Shown: positions 1 through 5,957, counted from the first letter of the stretch. The stretch: 7,847 bases of DNA from CALLJL01 sp964627255 (GCA_964627255.1 CAZVIN010000085.1:1-7847), one strand, 5' to 3'. Made by a program: numbers and translations. Notes: a model not told the origin generated them from the sequence alone.

Positions 1-1
1 G

Positions 2-394
2 AATCCTGATAATCTCCAACTGACGGCCAGGTTGGGCATAATGTTAGTCCTGGCCAAAAAATTTGACGCGGCCATCAACCCACTGGAGTACGCCTGTGAT
101 AAAGATGAGAGCAATCCTGATTATTTCAATTATCTTGGGATGGCCTACATGGGTATCGGCTCTTTAGAACGGGCCAAAGAAAGATTTGAGCGGGCACTTA
201 AACTTGACCCCGACCTAACTTCTGCTCTGAATAACCTTGGTTATTTAAATTTAGCTTTCTATGTAAGAGAAAAGGAAGAAAAATACTTAGACCTGGCCAT
301 CGAGAAATTTGACGAAGCTCTGAAATTTCAACCGGACCTGGAAACTGCAGCCAGGGGAAAAGAGATAGCCCTCCAATATAAAAATAATAATTGA
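2..394 (+). CDS. C-terminal part of a TPR-repeat protein (5' end outside window)
   Basis: The frame is open from the first bases of the window to TGA at 392-394, giving 130 visible residues. The reading continues upstream, so the TTG at 32 and ATG at 41 are internal codons rather than starts. The visible part is built of helix pairs with the tetratricopeptide pattern. One clear repeat runs from DYFNYLGMAYMGIGSLERA to ALKLDPD. A second runs from ALNNLGYLNLAF to ALKFQPD, with a short charged insertion (REKEEKY). A less regular repeat precedes both, around ARLGIMLVLAKKFDAAINPL. The protein ends in a short polar tail (QYKNNN). TPR units bind other proteins or peptides; the catalytic or anchoring part, if any, would be upstream and is not visible. 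It converges on the M64 peptidase gene. The repeat call is firm; the function is unknown. Confidence 0.85.
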   Translation, partial: NPDNLQLTARLGIMLVLAKKFDAAINPLEYACDKDESNPDYFNYLGMAYMGIGSLERAKERFERALKLDPDLTSALNNLGYLNLAFYVREKEEKYLDLAIEKFDEALKFQPDLETAARGKEIALQYKNNN

Positions 395-702
395 ATTTAA
401 AAATATAAATTGAACCAGCTCCACTTAATTCATAAACTTCTATTATTTCTAATAAAAAAGCCAAGCAGCCAATTTATTAGTTTCAATTATTTATTCATCT
501 TCTTTGTTCATCATGGCTTTAAAACAAGAGCCTGTGGAAATAAAACAAGGCCCTTTCTTCGGCTGAAAATTCTTTGGTCCAGGTTGGTAGCCTGAGGGCC
601 GCAGCAAGAAAAAAAAATTAAGGTAATCAAGATACAATTTAAAAAAGGATAAAGAAGAGGCAGCTAATTTCTTAACTAACCGAACTTCTTTCAGAGGGTG
701 AA
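395..702. other. Convergent AT-rich spacer without a supported gene
   Basis: About 308 bases lie between the stop of the TPR gene and the stop of the M64 gene. Neither strand shows an ORF with a ribosome site or a recognisable protein. A 6-bp inverted pair, GGCCCT at 549-554 and AGGGCC at 595-600, is separated by 40 bases and has no T-run on either strand. A 7-bp pair, AAAGAAG at 651-657 and CTTCTTT at 685-691, is followed in the minus direction by ATCCTTTTTT. It might be a weak terminator for the M64 transcript. No RNA gene is recognisable. Confidence 0.5.
640..691 (-). terminator. Possible weak terminator of the M64 gene
   Basis: Read on the minus strand just after the M64 stop, AAAGAAG (691-685) pairs with CTTCTTT (657-651), then a run of six Ts follows after a short gap. 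The stem is AT-rich and the loop is 27 bases, so predicted stability is low. Only its position after the gene and its T-run favour it. Confidence 0.2.
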
Positions 703-2184
703 TTAGCGGAGGCGACCGCAGTAAAAATCAATCATCTTGGTAATGGCCCACTGGCAAACCTTGCAGAATTCGCCTCGCTGATTAGAACCCATGATGCAGT
801 ACATCTGAGGTCGATAAAGCCCCTTGGAGGCATAGCCGGCTCCCTCGAAGGCGGCAACCTTGTCGGCCAAATAGGCATATTCTTTCCGCACTGCTTCTAT
901 CTTGGTCTGAATTTCTTTGTCCCTGGCCTGATACTTTTCTTGAAGAGCTTTTATCTTGGCTTCTGGTAAACCAGCTTTCTTCGCGGCCTCTGTTTCTTCC
1001 ATCTGTTTCTGGCGCAGGGTGCGACGCTCGGCTTGCCAAGCCTCCAGTTTTTCTTTGCCATATTCAGTAGGCACTGCAATTCCCGGGGAAAGAAGTTCTT
1101 TCCACTTGATGTTATCAGGGTCGAGGAGCGCGGTGATGTTGGGCTCGAGGGGTTCAACTCCTGGGGGATAAAACTCGTTATAGGCAACCTCTGATTGGTA
1201 GTATTCATCAGCCAGATAAGCAAAGGAATGGCCGAATTCATGGATAAAGACCTGGAGACTGGAAGGATGGTCGGTGGTGGCAACGCAGTAATCAAAACCG
1301 ATGCCGCCACCGCCATAACGACTGCTATTGACCAACACCACGATGGTATCGTAAGGAACCTGAGCGGCAATCTCCCTAAGGCGGTGGTTATCGTCAATCA
1401 GCATGTAGCGGTCGAGGTCAAAGGCGTTGAAAGAAGCGTTAAGGATTGTCTTTTTATAGGCCCTCTGCCTTGGTTCGTCCATAGCTCTTTCGGTGGATGG
1501 CCGGAAAATTCCATAAATATTGAAGTCATCTTTGTGGCTCCGGTAAGGCTCCACCTTGAAAAGATAATCAGTAAAACGGTCCACATCAGTCTTAAATTTT
1601 TCTTGGTCAGATGAGAGGTAGCCCTCAGCGATGAAAACCAAATCCACCTTTTCGTGGGGGTCGCCAGTTCGCTGTTTTTCGATGACAGCATCGCCGCAGG
1701 CAGCAGTTTCTCGAATGATGTGGTAGTCCTGGGGGTCGATTGTTAGTTCAAAGAAAGGGTAGGGGATATTCTTCTTATTGCGTTTTTCGATGACTAAGGT
1801 GACCGGCTTTTTAGGGCAAGGGATTCGGATGGACCTTTCCATGGCCTTTTTCACTCCGGCCAACGCCGGCGAAGTTGTTCGATACTCGCCGAAAACCGAT
1901 TCCAAACCGCGGGAAAAGATAAGCCGATTAGAAGCAACGTCGTAAACCTTGATTAAATAACGGCCATAATCAAAGGGCTGAATTAAGCCGGTCAGAGGTT
2001 CTGGCCAGACTGGCTCAAGAAAAATTCGGTGCAAGCTGATAAATTCTTCCTTGGCGTCGCCCACCTGATAGAGGTCGAGGCGCAGCGCCTGGTCTTGGAA
2101 ATAACGTTCAAAGGATAAGTCCTGGGCCAGTCCGTGGCTGAAAGATAAAATTAACCCAAAAAGGATGAGTATTTTTTTATTCAT
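703..2184 (-). CDS. Secreted M64 family zinc metallopeptidase (IgA peptidase M64-like)
   Basis: The protein has 493 residues from the chosen start. An in-frame ATG lies 8 codons upstream (2208), but the ATG at 2184 has GGAGG five bases before it and opens directly into a signal peptide (MNKKILILFGLILSFSHGLAQ). The protein is therefore probably periplasmic or secreted. The N-terminal part (about 20-165) is the beta-rich region typical of the family. The peptidase part follows with DLVFIAEGY near residue 182. The zinc motif HEFGH is at 315-319 and runs into the family-typical LADEY. A C-terminal block has YCIMGSN and FCKVCQWA. Between the zinc motif and that block, residues about 377-447 form a charged, probably coiled-coil insertion rich in Lys, Glu, Gln and Ala. 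The founding M64 enzyme, from Clostridium ramosum, cleaves the IgA hinge; the substrate here cannot be read from sequence. It is the last gene of the minus-strand set that starts at 4070 and may share its transcript. The family call is strong. Confidence 0.93.
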   Translation of the reverse strand: MNKKILILFGLILSFSHGLAQDLSFERYFQDQALRLDLYQVGDAKEEFISLHRIFLEPVWPEPLTGLIQPFDYGRYLIKVYDVASNRLIFSRGLESVFGEYRTTSPALAGVKKAMERSIRIPCPKKPVTLVIEKRNKKNIPYPFFELTIDPQDYHIIRETAACGDAVIEKQRTGDPHEKVDLVFIAEGYLSSDQEKFKTDVDRFTDYLFKVEPYRSHKDDFNIYGIFRPSTERAMDEPRQRAYKKTILNASFNAFDLDRYMLIDDNHRLREIAAQVPYDTIVVLVNSSRYGGGGIGFDYCVATTDHPSSLQVFIHEFGHSFAYLADEYYQSEVAYNEFYPPGVEPLEPNITALLDPDNIKWKELLSPGIAVPTEYGKEKLEAWQAERRTLRQKQMEETEAAKKAGLPEAKIKALQEKYQARDKEIQTKIEAVRKEYAYLADKVAAFEGAGYASKGLYRPQMYCIMGSNQRGEFCKVCQWAITKMIDFYCGRLR

Positions 2185-2225
2185 GGCGGCCTCCACGATA
2201 AATTTCATATTTCATTAATTCGAGT

Positions 2226-2408
2226 TTAATAGGCCTGGGGGTGAATTAGCTTATTTCTGTCTCGCATAGCGAAAAATAAATCGTTATCACAATTCAAGAT
2301 AGCCTTTTTTTTTAACTGGACGTTGAAATAAATAAGCCTATCGGCTTTATCAAACTTATTGACTTCGTCAGTCTTATTATTTCTGGCGATTTTATTTAAA
2401 TATTTCAT
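2226..2408 (-). CDS. Doubtful 60-residue hypothetical ORF
   Basis: The ATG at 2408 overlaps the stop of the preceding 27-residue ORF as TAATG, and the stop lies 41 bases before the M64 start. The product would be a charged, soluble 60-residue protein that begins MKYLNKIARNNKTDEV and ends RDRNKLIHPQAY. I do not recognise it. The ending has an R-x4-H spacing that recalls the RNxxxH motif of HEPN ribonuclease domains, but a full HEPN domain is about twice this length, so this is only a resemblance. No independent Shine-Dalgarno is visible. It may be a real coupled peptide, a remnant of a larger gene broken by a frameshift, or chance. Confidence 0.22.
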   Translation of the reverse strand: MKYLNKIARNNKTDEVNKFDKADRLIYFNVQLKKKAILNCDNDLFFAMRDRNKLIHPQAY

Positions 2409-2491
2409 TAGCTGCTAAGGTTCATTAATTGGTAAAATTCCTTAGGATAGCTATTTGATATAAATTTTTTAATCAAGAGTTTGTAATGCAT
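2408..2491 (-). CDS. Doubtful 27-residue ORF just after the transporter
   Basis: The ATG at 2491 comes two bases after the transporter TAA. AAGGA, inside the last transporter codons, sits seven bases before it, which is a good ribosome-site distance. The product starts MHYKLLIKKF, ends YQLMNLSS, is basic and has no membrane segment. Its stop overlaps the next ATG (TAATG). The arrangement would allow translational coupling. However, the ORF is very short and AT-rich, and I know no family for it. Confidence 0.2.
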   Translation of the reverse strand: MHYKLLIKKFISNSYPKEFYQLMNLSS

Positions 2492-2493
2492 AG

Positions 2494-3981
2494 TTAATTC
2501 CTTGCTTCCATCATGGCTAACATCTCCTTAGCCTTTTCCGGTGGTTTGGTTAATAAGCTGACTAATATTACGACCAAGAAAGAAAGGATTGTCGCCGGAA
2601 CCCATTCGGAAACCATGGCCTTTAAAGTCGCCACAGAAGACCAGATGATTTCAACCGCGGTTCCGACTAAGATTCCAGCGATTACGCCCCACTTAGTCAG
2701 GCGGCGCCAGTAAAGGGCAAGAAGTACAGCTGGGCCCAGGGCTGCCCCCAGGCCTCCCCAAGCAAAGAGAACAAGGTAAAAGACAAGCTTTTTAGCCATA
2801 AACCCCATGAGAAGAGCGACAAGAGAAAGAATGAAGGTAGCCACCCGGCTCCAAAAAACAAGACTTTTCTGGCTGAGCGGCTTTTTGCCTGCAAAGATTT
2901 TCTGATAAATGTCGCGCACGGCAGCTGATGATGCGACAAGAAGTTGGGAATCGGCCGTAGACATAATAGCGGCGAAGATAGCCGAAATGGTTAATCCATA
3001 GATAAATGGATGAAGATGCTGGGAAGCAAGAAGAGGATAAATATTTTCCGGGTCTTTACCCGGTAGAGCGCTGACGTCTTTATAAATTACCCTCCCGGCG
3101 AGCCCAATATAAATTGCTCCCCAGGCCATTACGACGTTCCAGACAGTAGCAATAATGCCCGTGCGAGGCAATTTTTCCGGGTCATCAATTGACATATGTT
3201 TATTAAGAATATGAGGATTTCCAGGCGAGCCAAAACCTATGCCCAGAAAGCTGGCGACAGTTCCCAAAGAAAGGGCAAAGGGGTCAATAAAAGTGGGGTT
3301 AAGAGCCTGAAGAGATTGGAGAAGAATACTAAAACCGCCGAGATGAATAACAGCCATAATTGGCAAAATAACCAGAGCAAAAATCATTAAGAAGGCCTGA
3401 ATAACATCAGTGAGACAGACAGCCAGAAAGCCACCCATCATGGTATAAAAAACGACAATTCCGGCTGTGATTAGAAGACCCACGGTTTGACTTGTCTGGA
3501 AACTGGCTGCCAGGGTCTTAGCTCCGGCAGTAAACTGAGCCGAGACATAGCTCACCATAAAGATAAGAATAGGGATCACTGTGGCCACTCTTACCAGGTG
3601 GGTTGTATCGGCCAAGCGACTGGAAAAGAAATCAGGAACGGTCAGGTCATCCATATGGCCTGTAAAACGCCGTAGCCTGCGTCCAGGGCCAACAAAGAGA
3701 AAAAGCTCCATCAGAATATAGCCAACAACTGTCCACACGGCTGAGGCCCCTCGGGTAAAGGCCATCCCGGCAACGGCGATTAAAAGCCAGGCGGAACGAC
3801 CTGAAGTCACAGCGGCCAGGGCGACGACCAAGGATTTCATCCGGCGGCCGCCGAGAAAGAACTCCGCTAAGCCAGTAGAAGAAAAACGAGAGGTAAGTAT
3901 GCCGATAGCAACCATCATCATGAGGTAAAGAATAAAGGCGGCTATCGTCCAATTGTTAACTGCATAAGCGGCCTGGTTCAT
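2494..3981 (-). CDS. Sodium:solute symporter (SSS) family transporter, PutP-like
   Basis: The protein has 495 residues from the ATG at 3981, which has GGGAG seven bases upstream; a TTG at 4002 in the same frame has no such support. It is an inner-membrane protein with about a dozen or more hydrophobic segments, the usual LeuT-fold SSS layout and normal length. Family marks are GGRRMKSLVVALAA at the start of the first core helix, FGSPGNPHIL near residue 250, and AIMSTADSQLLVASSA near 339-354. The last is almost as in E. coli PutP, including the Ser-Thr pair (341-342) of the Na2 sodium site. The PutP stretch containing Asp55 (SDMSGW) reads SGRSAW here, so Gly61-Arg62 stands where PutP has Asp55-Met56. 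Substrate and coupling ion may therefore differ; proline or another small solute is possible. The start overlaps the stop of a 30-residue membrane peptide (ATGA), so the two are probably translationally coupled. An M64 peptidase gene follows. Confidence 0.92.
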   Translation of the reverse strand: MNQAAYAVNNWTIAAFILYLMMMVAIGILTSRFSSTGLAEFFLGGRRMKSLVVALAAVTSGRSAWLLIAVAGMAFTRGASAVWTVVGYILMELFLFVGPGRRLRRFTGHMDDLTVPDFFSSRLADTTHLVRVATVIPILIFMVSYVSAQFTAGAKTLAASFQTSQTVGLLITAGIVVFYTMMGGFLAVCLTDVIQAFLMIFALVILPIMAVIHLGGFSILLQSLQALNPTFIDPFALSLGTVASFLGIGFGSPGNPHILNKHMSIDDPEKLPRTGIIATVWNVVMAWGAIYIGLAGRVIYKDVSALPGKDPENIYPLLASQHLHPFIYGLTISAIFAAIMSTADSQLLVASSAAVRDIYQKIFAGKKPLSQKSLVFWSRVATFILSLVALLMGFMAKKLVFYLVLFAWGGLGAALGPAVLLALYWRRLTKWGVIAGILVGTAVEIIWSSVATLKAMVSEWVPATILSFLVVILVSLLTKPPEKAKEMLAMMEARN

Positions 3982-4070
3982 CGGCGTACTCCCTTTGTCC
4001 AACCAAAAATAAAGGCCATAAGAATGATGCTTAGGGGAAGGATGATTAAACCAAAGACGGCTTTAAACAT
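3978..4070 (-). CDS. 30-residue single-span membrane peptide, putative small accessory subunit of the symporter
   Basis: This short ORF starts with ATG at 4070, preceded by a strong GGAGG with a five-base gap. It ends at TGA (3980-3978), which overlaps the transporter ATG as ATGA. The product begins MFKAVFGLIILPLSIIL, continues through a hydrophobic stretch to FGW, and ends in a basic TKGVRR. It is thus one transmembrane helix, with the positive tail probably in the cytoplasm. Small single-span proteins encoded next to SSS and NSS transporters are known in other bacteria (for example MetS with MetP, and short symporter accessory proteins). Position, size and coupling fit that role. I cannot assign a specific family from sequence alone. 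It appears to be the first gene of the minus-strand operon. Confidence 0.75.
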   Translation of the reverse strand: MFKAVFGLIILPLSIILMAFIFGWTKGVRR

Positions 4071-4439
4071 CGTTGCCTCCCGCTTTTATTTGCGGCCGTT
4101 TAAGGGATTTTTAATTCTACTTGGTAAAGGGAAAAAAGAAAAGTCAAAAAGGCGATGATTCAAAGGAGCTATTTTCAAAGAAGCTCGGCTTAATCTAATT
4201 CTGAAGATGAAGACTTACGATCATTTATTTAGTCCATCGTTTTTCCCTTTAAAATTTGTGAGCTTGACCCGAAGAAAAAGTTAGCTCTCCACCAATTATC
4301 AACAAGTCAAAATATAATTATCTTAAAAGATTATATTCTTGCCATGGGCTTATATCAGAAGTTTAGCTTATAAAGCGGCCATCAATTATCAGCTGACCCT
4401 TTAAAGGTTGAGGATTAATCTTGATCTTGTTCATATTCC

Positions 4440-4469
4440 TTTATTTAATCTCTACATATTTATTTAATC
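4440..4469. repeat. 11-bp direct repeat in the divergent spacer
   Basis: TTTATTTAATC occurs at 4440-4450 and again at 4459-4469, 19 bases start to start, or close to two helical turns. It lies just upstream of the repressor promoter and could be a tandem protein-binding site. It could equally be chance in AT-rich DNA. Confidence 0.4.
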
Positions 4470-4500
4470 CCTATGGTTTCGATAAAATCTATAGAAATAC

Positions 4501-4529
4501 TTGACATTCTACAATCTGTAGAATAAAAT
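4501..4529 (+). promoter_or_regulatory. Sigma-70-type promoter of the repressor/efflux operon
   Basis: A perfect -35 box TTGACA (4501-4506) and a -10 box TAAAAT (4524-4529, one mismatch to TATAAT) are exactly 17 bases apart, the optimal spacing. Transcription should begin about seven bases after the -10 box, at or next to base 4536. That base is the A of the repressor ATG, so the message may be leaderless. The operator occupies the whole spacer. Confidence 0.85.
4507..4523. promoter_or_regulatory. Palindromic operator, probable BlaI/MecI/CopY-type repressor site
   Basis: TTCTACAATCTGTAGAA is a perfect 7+7 inverted repeat around three central bases, and it exactly fills the gap between the -35 and -10 boxes. 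BlaI, MecI and CopY proteins recognise TACA...TGTA palindromes. Here the TACA and TGTA halves are three bases apart, while the best-known sites have two. The first gene downstream encodes such a repressor, so autoregulation by promoter occlusion is the simple reading. Only one complete copy is seen in the window. Confidence 0.82.
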
Positions 4530-4535
4530 AAAGCC

Positions 4536-4973
4536 ATGAAGCGCTTTTTCTTGAGGAAAAAGGCACCAAAAGCAGTCTTTTTGGGCGATTTGGAGAAAGC
4601 CGTCATGGAGATTCTCTGGGCTAACGGTCCTCTTTCCGGCCGTGAGGTCCACGAGAAAATCTGGCCACACCATCAAGTAGCCTTGACAACTATTTTGACT
4701 ATTCTCAACCGTTTGCAAAAAAAGGGATTCGTAAAGAAAGAGTTGGGGACGAAAATCTTTCTTTTTAGGCCAGTCGTTAGTCAAGAAGAGTGGAAAAATT
4801 CCCTTATCTCGGAGTATCTGCAACGAGCCCTTAGCCTTTCACCTGAAGCGGTAATTTCTAATTTCGCTGACATATTGACGCAGCTAAGTCCCACTGAATT
4901 TTATCAAATTATCGCGACCATCGAGGAAAAGAGAAGGACAGCCGAGAAAAAACAAGATGAAAAGCAAAGTTAG
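4536..4973 (+). CDS. BlaI/MecI/CopY family transcriptional repressor
   Basis: The product has 145 residues, slightly longer than the usual 120-130. The N-terminal winged-helix domain spans about residues 15-78. It has the family pattern LGDLEKAVMEILWANGPLSG, then REVHEKI, TTILTILNRLQKKGFV and the wing near KELGTKIFLFRP. The C-terminal half (about 80-135) is the helical dimerisation part. It contains Asn109-Phe110 in VISNFADI, matching the Asn-Phe bond at which BlaI and MecI are cut during induction. A basic tail (EKRRTAEKKQDEK) follows. There is no Shine-Dalgarno before the ATG at 4536, and the predicted transcript starts about there, so leaderless translation is likely. The gene overlaps the next one, an M56 protease, by 17 bases, the classic repressor-protease pairing. 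It probably represses its own operon through the palindrome upstream. There is no CopY-type C-terminal Cys-x-Cys zinc motif, so metal sensing is more likely through the partner. Confidence 0.93.
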   Translation: MKRFFLRKKAPKAVFLGDLEKAVMEILWANGPLSGREVHEKIWPHHQVALTTILTILNRLQKKGFVKKELGTKIFLFRPVVSQEEWKNSLISEYLQRALSLSPEAVISNFADILTQLSPTEFYQIIATIEEKRRTAEKKQDEKQS

Positions 4974-5949
4974 AGCCGATTCTGAGGGTTTGAGTTTAGC
5001 CCTGCATTATTTCTTTGTTTATTTCTATTTTTTAAGCGGGCTGAGCCTGTTAGTTTTTCTGCTAAGGAATCTCGCTCCCTGGTCCTGGTTAAACTATAAA
5101 GCGCCGCTCAACTCTTTCCTCAATTGGGCCTCAGTCAAGTGCTCATGGCAATGTCTCGGTCCAAGCCTAAGCGGGTTGTTCTTGGAATCTGGACTCAAGT
5201 TACTTATTTTTTCTTTCCTTGTTTTTGTTTTTTTCCGAGCCCTCTGGATTGCGGCTAAAGCCATACGAAGCACTAATTCGTGTCGGCGCCTCCTCGAAGC
5301 CAAGGCCTCACCCAAGAAACGCTGGGGCATTGATTATTACCTTATCCCATCTTCTATGCCGCTTGCTTTTACTGTGGGTTGGCTGAAGCCAAGAATTTTT
5401 ATTTCTTCTTCGCTCGAAACGTCGCTCGAAGAAAAGGAATTGAAAACGGTTTTGTTTCATGAAGTAAGGCATCAGCGAAGGAAAGACCCAAGCCGCAGCT
5501 TGTTGATTGGTTTTCTTTCTGACCTCCTTTTTTTCCTGCCCCTGACCAAAAGAATGCGCCGTTCCTTCGGCCTCTACACAGAAATTGAAGCCGACCTTTC
5601 GAGCCTCAAAGTCGGTCAAACAACAGAGGCGCTGGTGGCCGCTTTAGCCAAAATGCATCACTATCCCTTTGACCACGAAATTAACTTTACCTGGTTTAGC
5701 GATACTTTTAACGGAGATTTAGCCAGGTTGCGCTATCATAGCGAGGGAAAATTGAAGCCGCTCCTTAGCTGGCGGCCTCTTCTTATATCCGTTGTTCTTG
5801 CTATTTCCATGACTCTTTTTGGCTTAATAACAATATTTCCGGGGCAGAAGGAAGCTTTTTTAGCGCACCAGTCCTCCTGCTCTGCTCACATCAATATCAT
5901 CAAAAAAGCTAATAGCCGCCTTAATAATCTCCATTTCCCTAATCCTTAG
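4957..5949 (+). CDS. M56 family (BlaR1/MecR1-like) membrane zinc protease with a short tail instead of a drug-binding sensor
   Basis: The product has 330 residues; BlaR1 has about 600, because this one lacks the penicillin-binding sensor domain. Membrane segments lie at about 14-37, 77-100 and 272-295, with a further hydrophobic stretch at 181-196. A loop at 38-76 carries Cys62 and Cys66. The cytoplasmic part has AFTVGWLKPRIFIS (137-150), the zinc motif HEVRH (168-172), and YTEIEADL (207-214), which supplies the third ligand; Glu209 or Glu211 is likely. All catalytic features are therefore present. The segment after the last helix (296-330) would be periplasmic and contains His304, Cys308 and His311 (H-x3-C-x2-H). 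In the BlaR1 system such a protease inactivates the cognate repressor after sensing. Here the operon carries metal-efflux genes, so a metal signal is inferred. The start overlaps the repressor gene by 17 bases. The TAG stop lies in the ribosome site of the next gene. Confidence 0.88.
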   Translation: MKSKVRADSEGLSLALHYFFVYFYFLSGLSLLVFLLRNLAPWSWLNYKAPLNSFLNWASVKCSWQCLGPSLSGLFLESGLKLLIFSFLVFVFFRALWIAAKAIRSTNSCRRLLEAKASPKKRWGIDYYLIPSSMPLAFTVGWLKPRIFISSSLETSLEEKELKTVLFHEVRHQRRKDPSRSLLIGFLSDLLFFLPLTKRMRRSFGLYTEIEADLSSLKVGQTTEALVAALAKMHHYPFDHEINFTWFSDTFNGDLARLRYHSEGKLKPLLSWRPLLISVVLAISMTLFGLITIFPGQKEAFLAHQSSCSAHINIIKKANSRLNNLHFPNP

Positions 5950-5957
5950 GAGCGAAG

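Larger units (their letters stand above)
2185..2493. other. AT-rich gap between transporter and M64 gene, with two doubtful small ORFs
   Basis: This stretch is clearly more AT-rich than the genes on either side. It contains two short minus-strand ORFs, listed separately, and the M64 ribosome site (GGAGG at 2190-2194). I see no terminator hairpin with a T-run after the transporter, so read-through into the M64 gene is possible. No RNA gene or mobile element is recognisable. Confidence 0.5.
4071..4535. other. Divergent regulatory spacer
   Basis: About 465 AT-rich bases separate the minus-strand transporter operon from the plus-strand repressor operon. The right end holds the repressor promoter and operator, listed separately. 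Other visible elements are an 11-bp direct repeat TTTATTTAATC (4440-4450 and 4459-4469), a 9-bp direct repeat CAATTATCA (4293-4301 and 4383-4391), and the palindromes CCTTTAAAGG (4398-4407) and TCTATAGA (4488-4495). The promoter of the transporter operon must lie here, but I found no convincing -35/-10 pair for it. No ORF with a ribosome site and no known RNA is seen. Confidence 0.55.

Noticed and set aside
410..595. Plus-strand open frame of 61 codons in the convergent spacer
   Set aside because: It begins at a TTG without a ribosome site, and the translation looks like random AT-rich coding.
549..600. GGCCCT/AGGGCC inverted repeat as a rho-independent terminator
   Set aside because: The loop is 40 bases, and no T-run follows the stem on either strand.
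1195..1614. Plus-strand open frame of 139 codons inside the M64 gene
   Set aside because: It lies fully antisense to a well-recognised peptidase, including its zinc motif, and its translation has no recognisable domain.
2185..2208. Upstream ATG at 2208 adding eight residues to the M64 protein
   Set aside because: The ATG at 2184 has GGAGG at five bases and begins directly with a signal peptide; the added residues would put a less suitable lead before it.
3982..4002. TTG at 4002 as the start of the transporter
   Set aside because: The ATG at 3981 has GGGAG at seven bases and the ATGA overlap with the 30-residue peptide; the TTG has neither.
4114..4147. TTGACT (4147-4142) and TAGAAT (4119-4114) on the minus strand as the transporter promoter
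   Set aside because: The spacing is 22 bases, outside the workable range for a sigma-70 promoter.
4313..4318. TATAAT on the plus strand as a promoter -10 box
   Set aside because: No -35-like hexamer lies 15-19 bases upstream, and no gene follows within a reasonable distance before the better promoter at 4501.
4509..4823. Minus-strand open frame of 104 codons over the repressor gene
   Set aside because: It covers the operator and the helix-turn-helix part of the repressor in antisense and shows no domain of its own.
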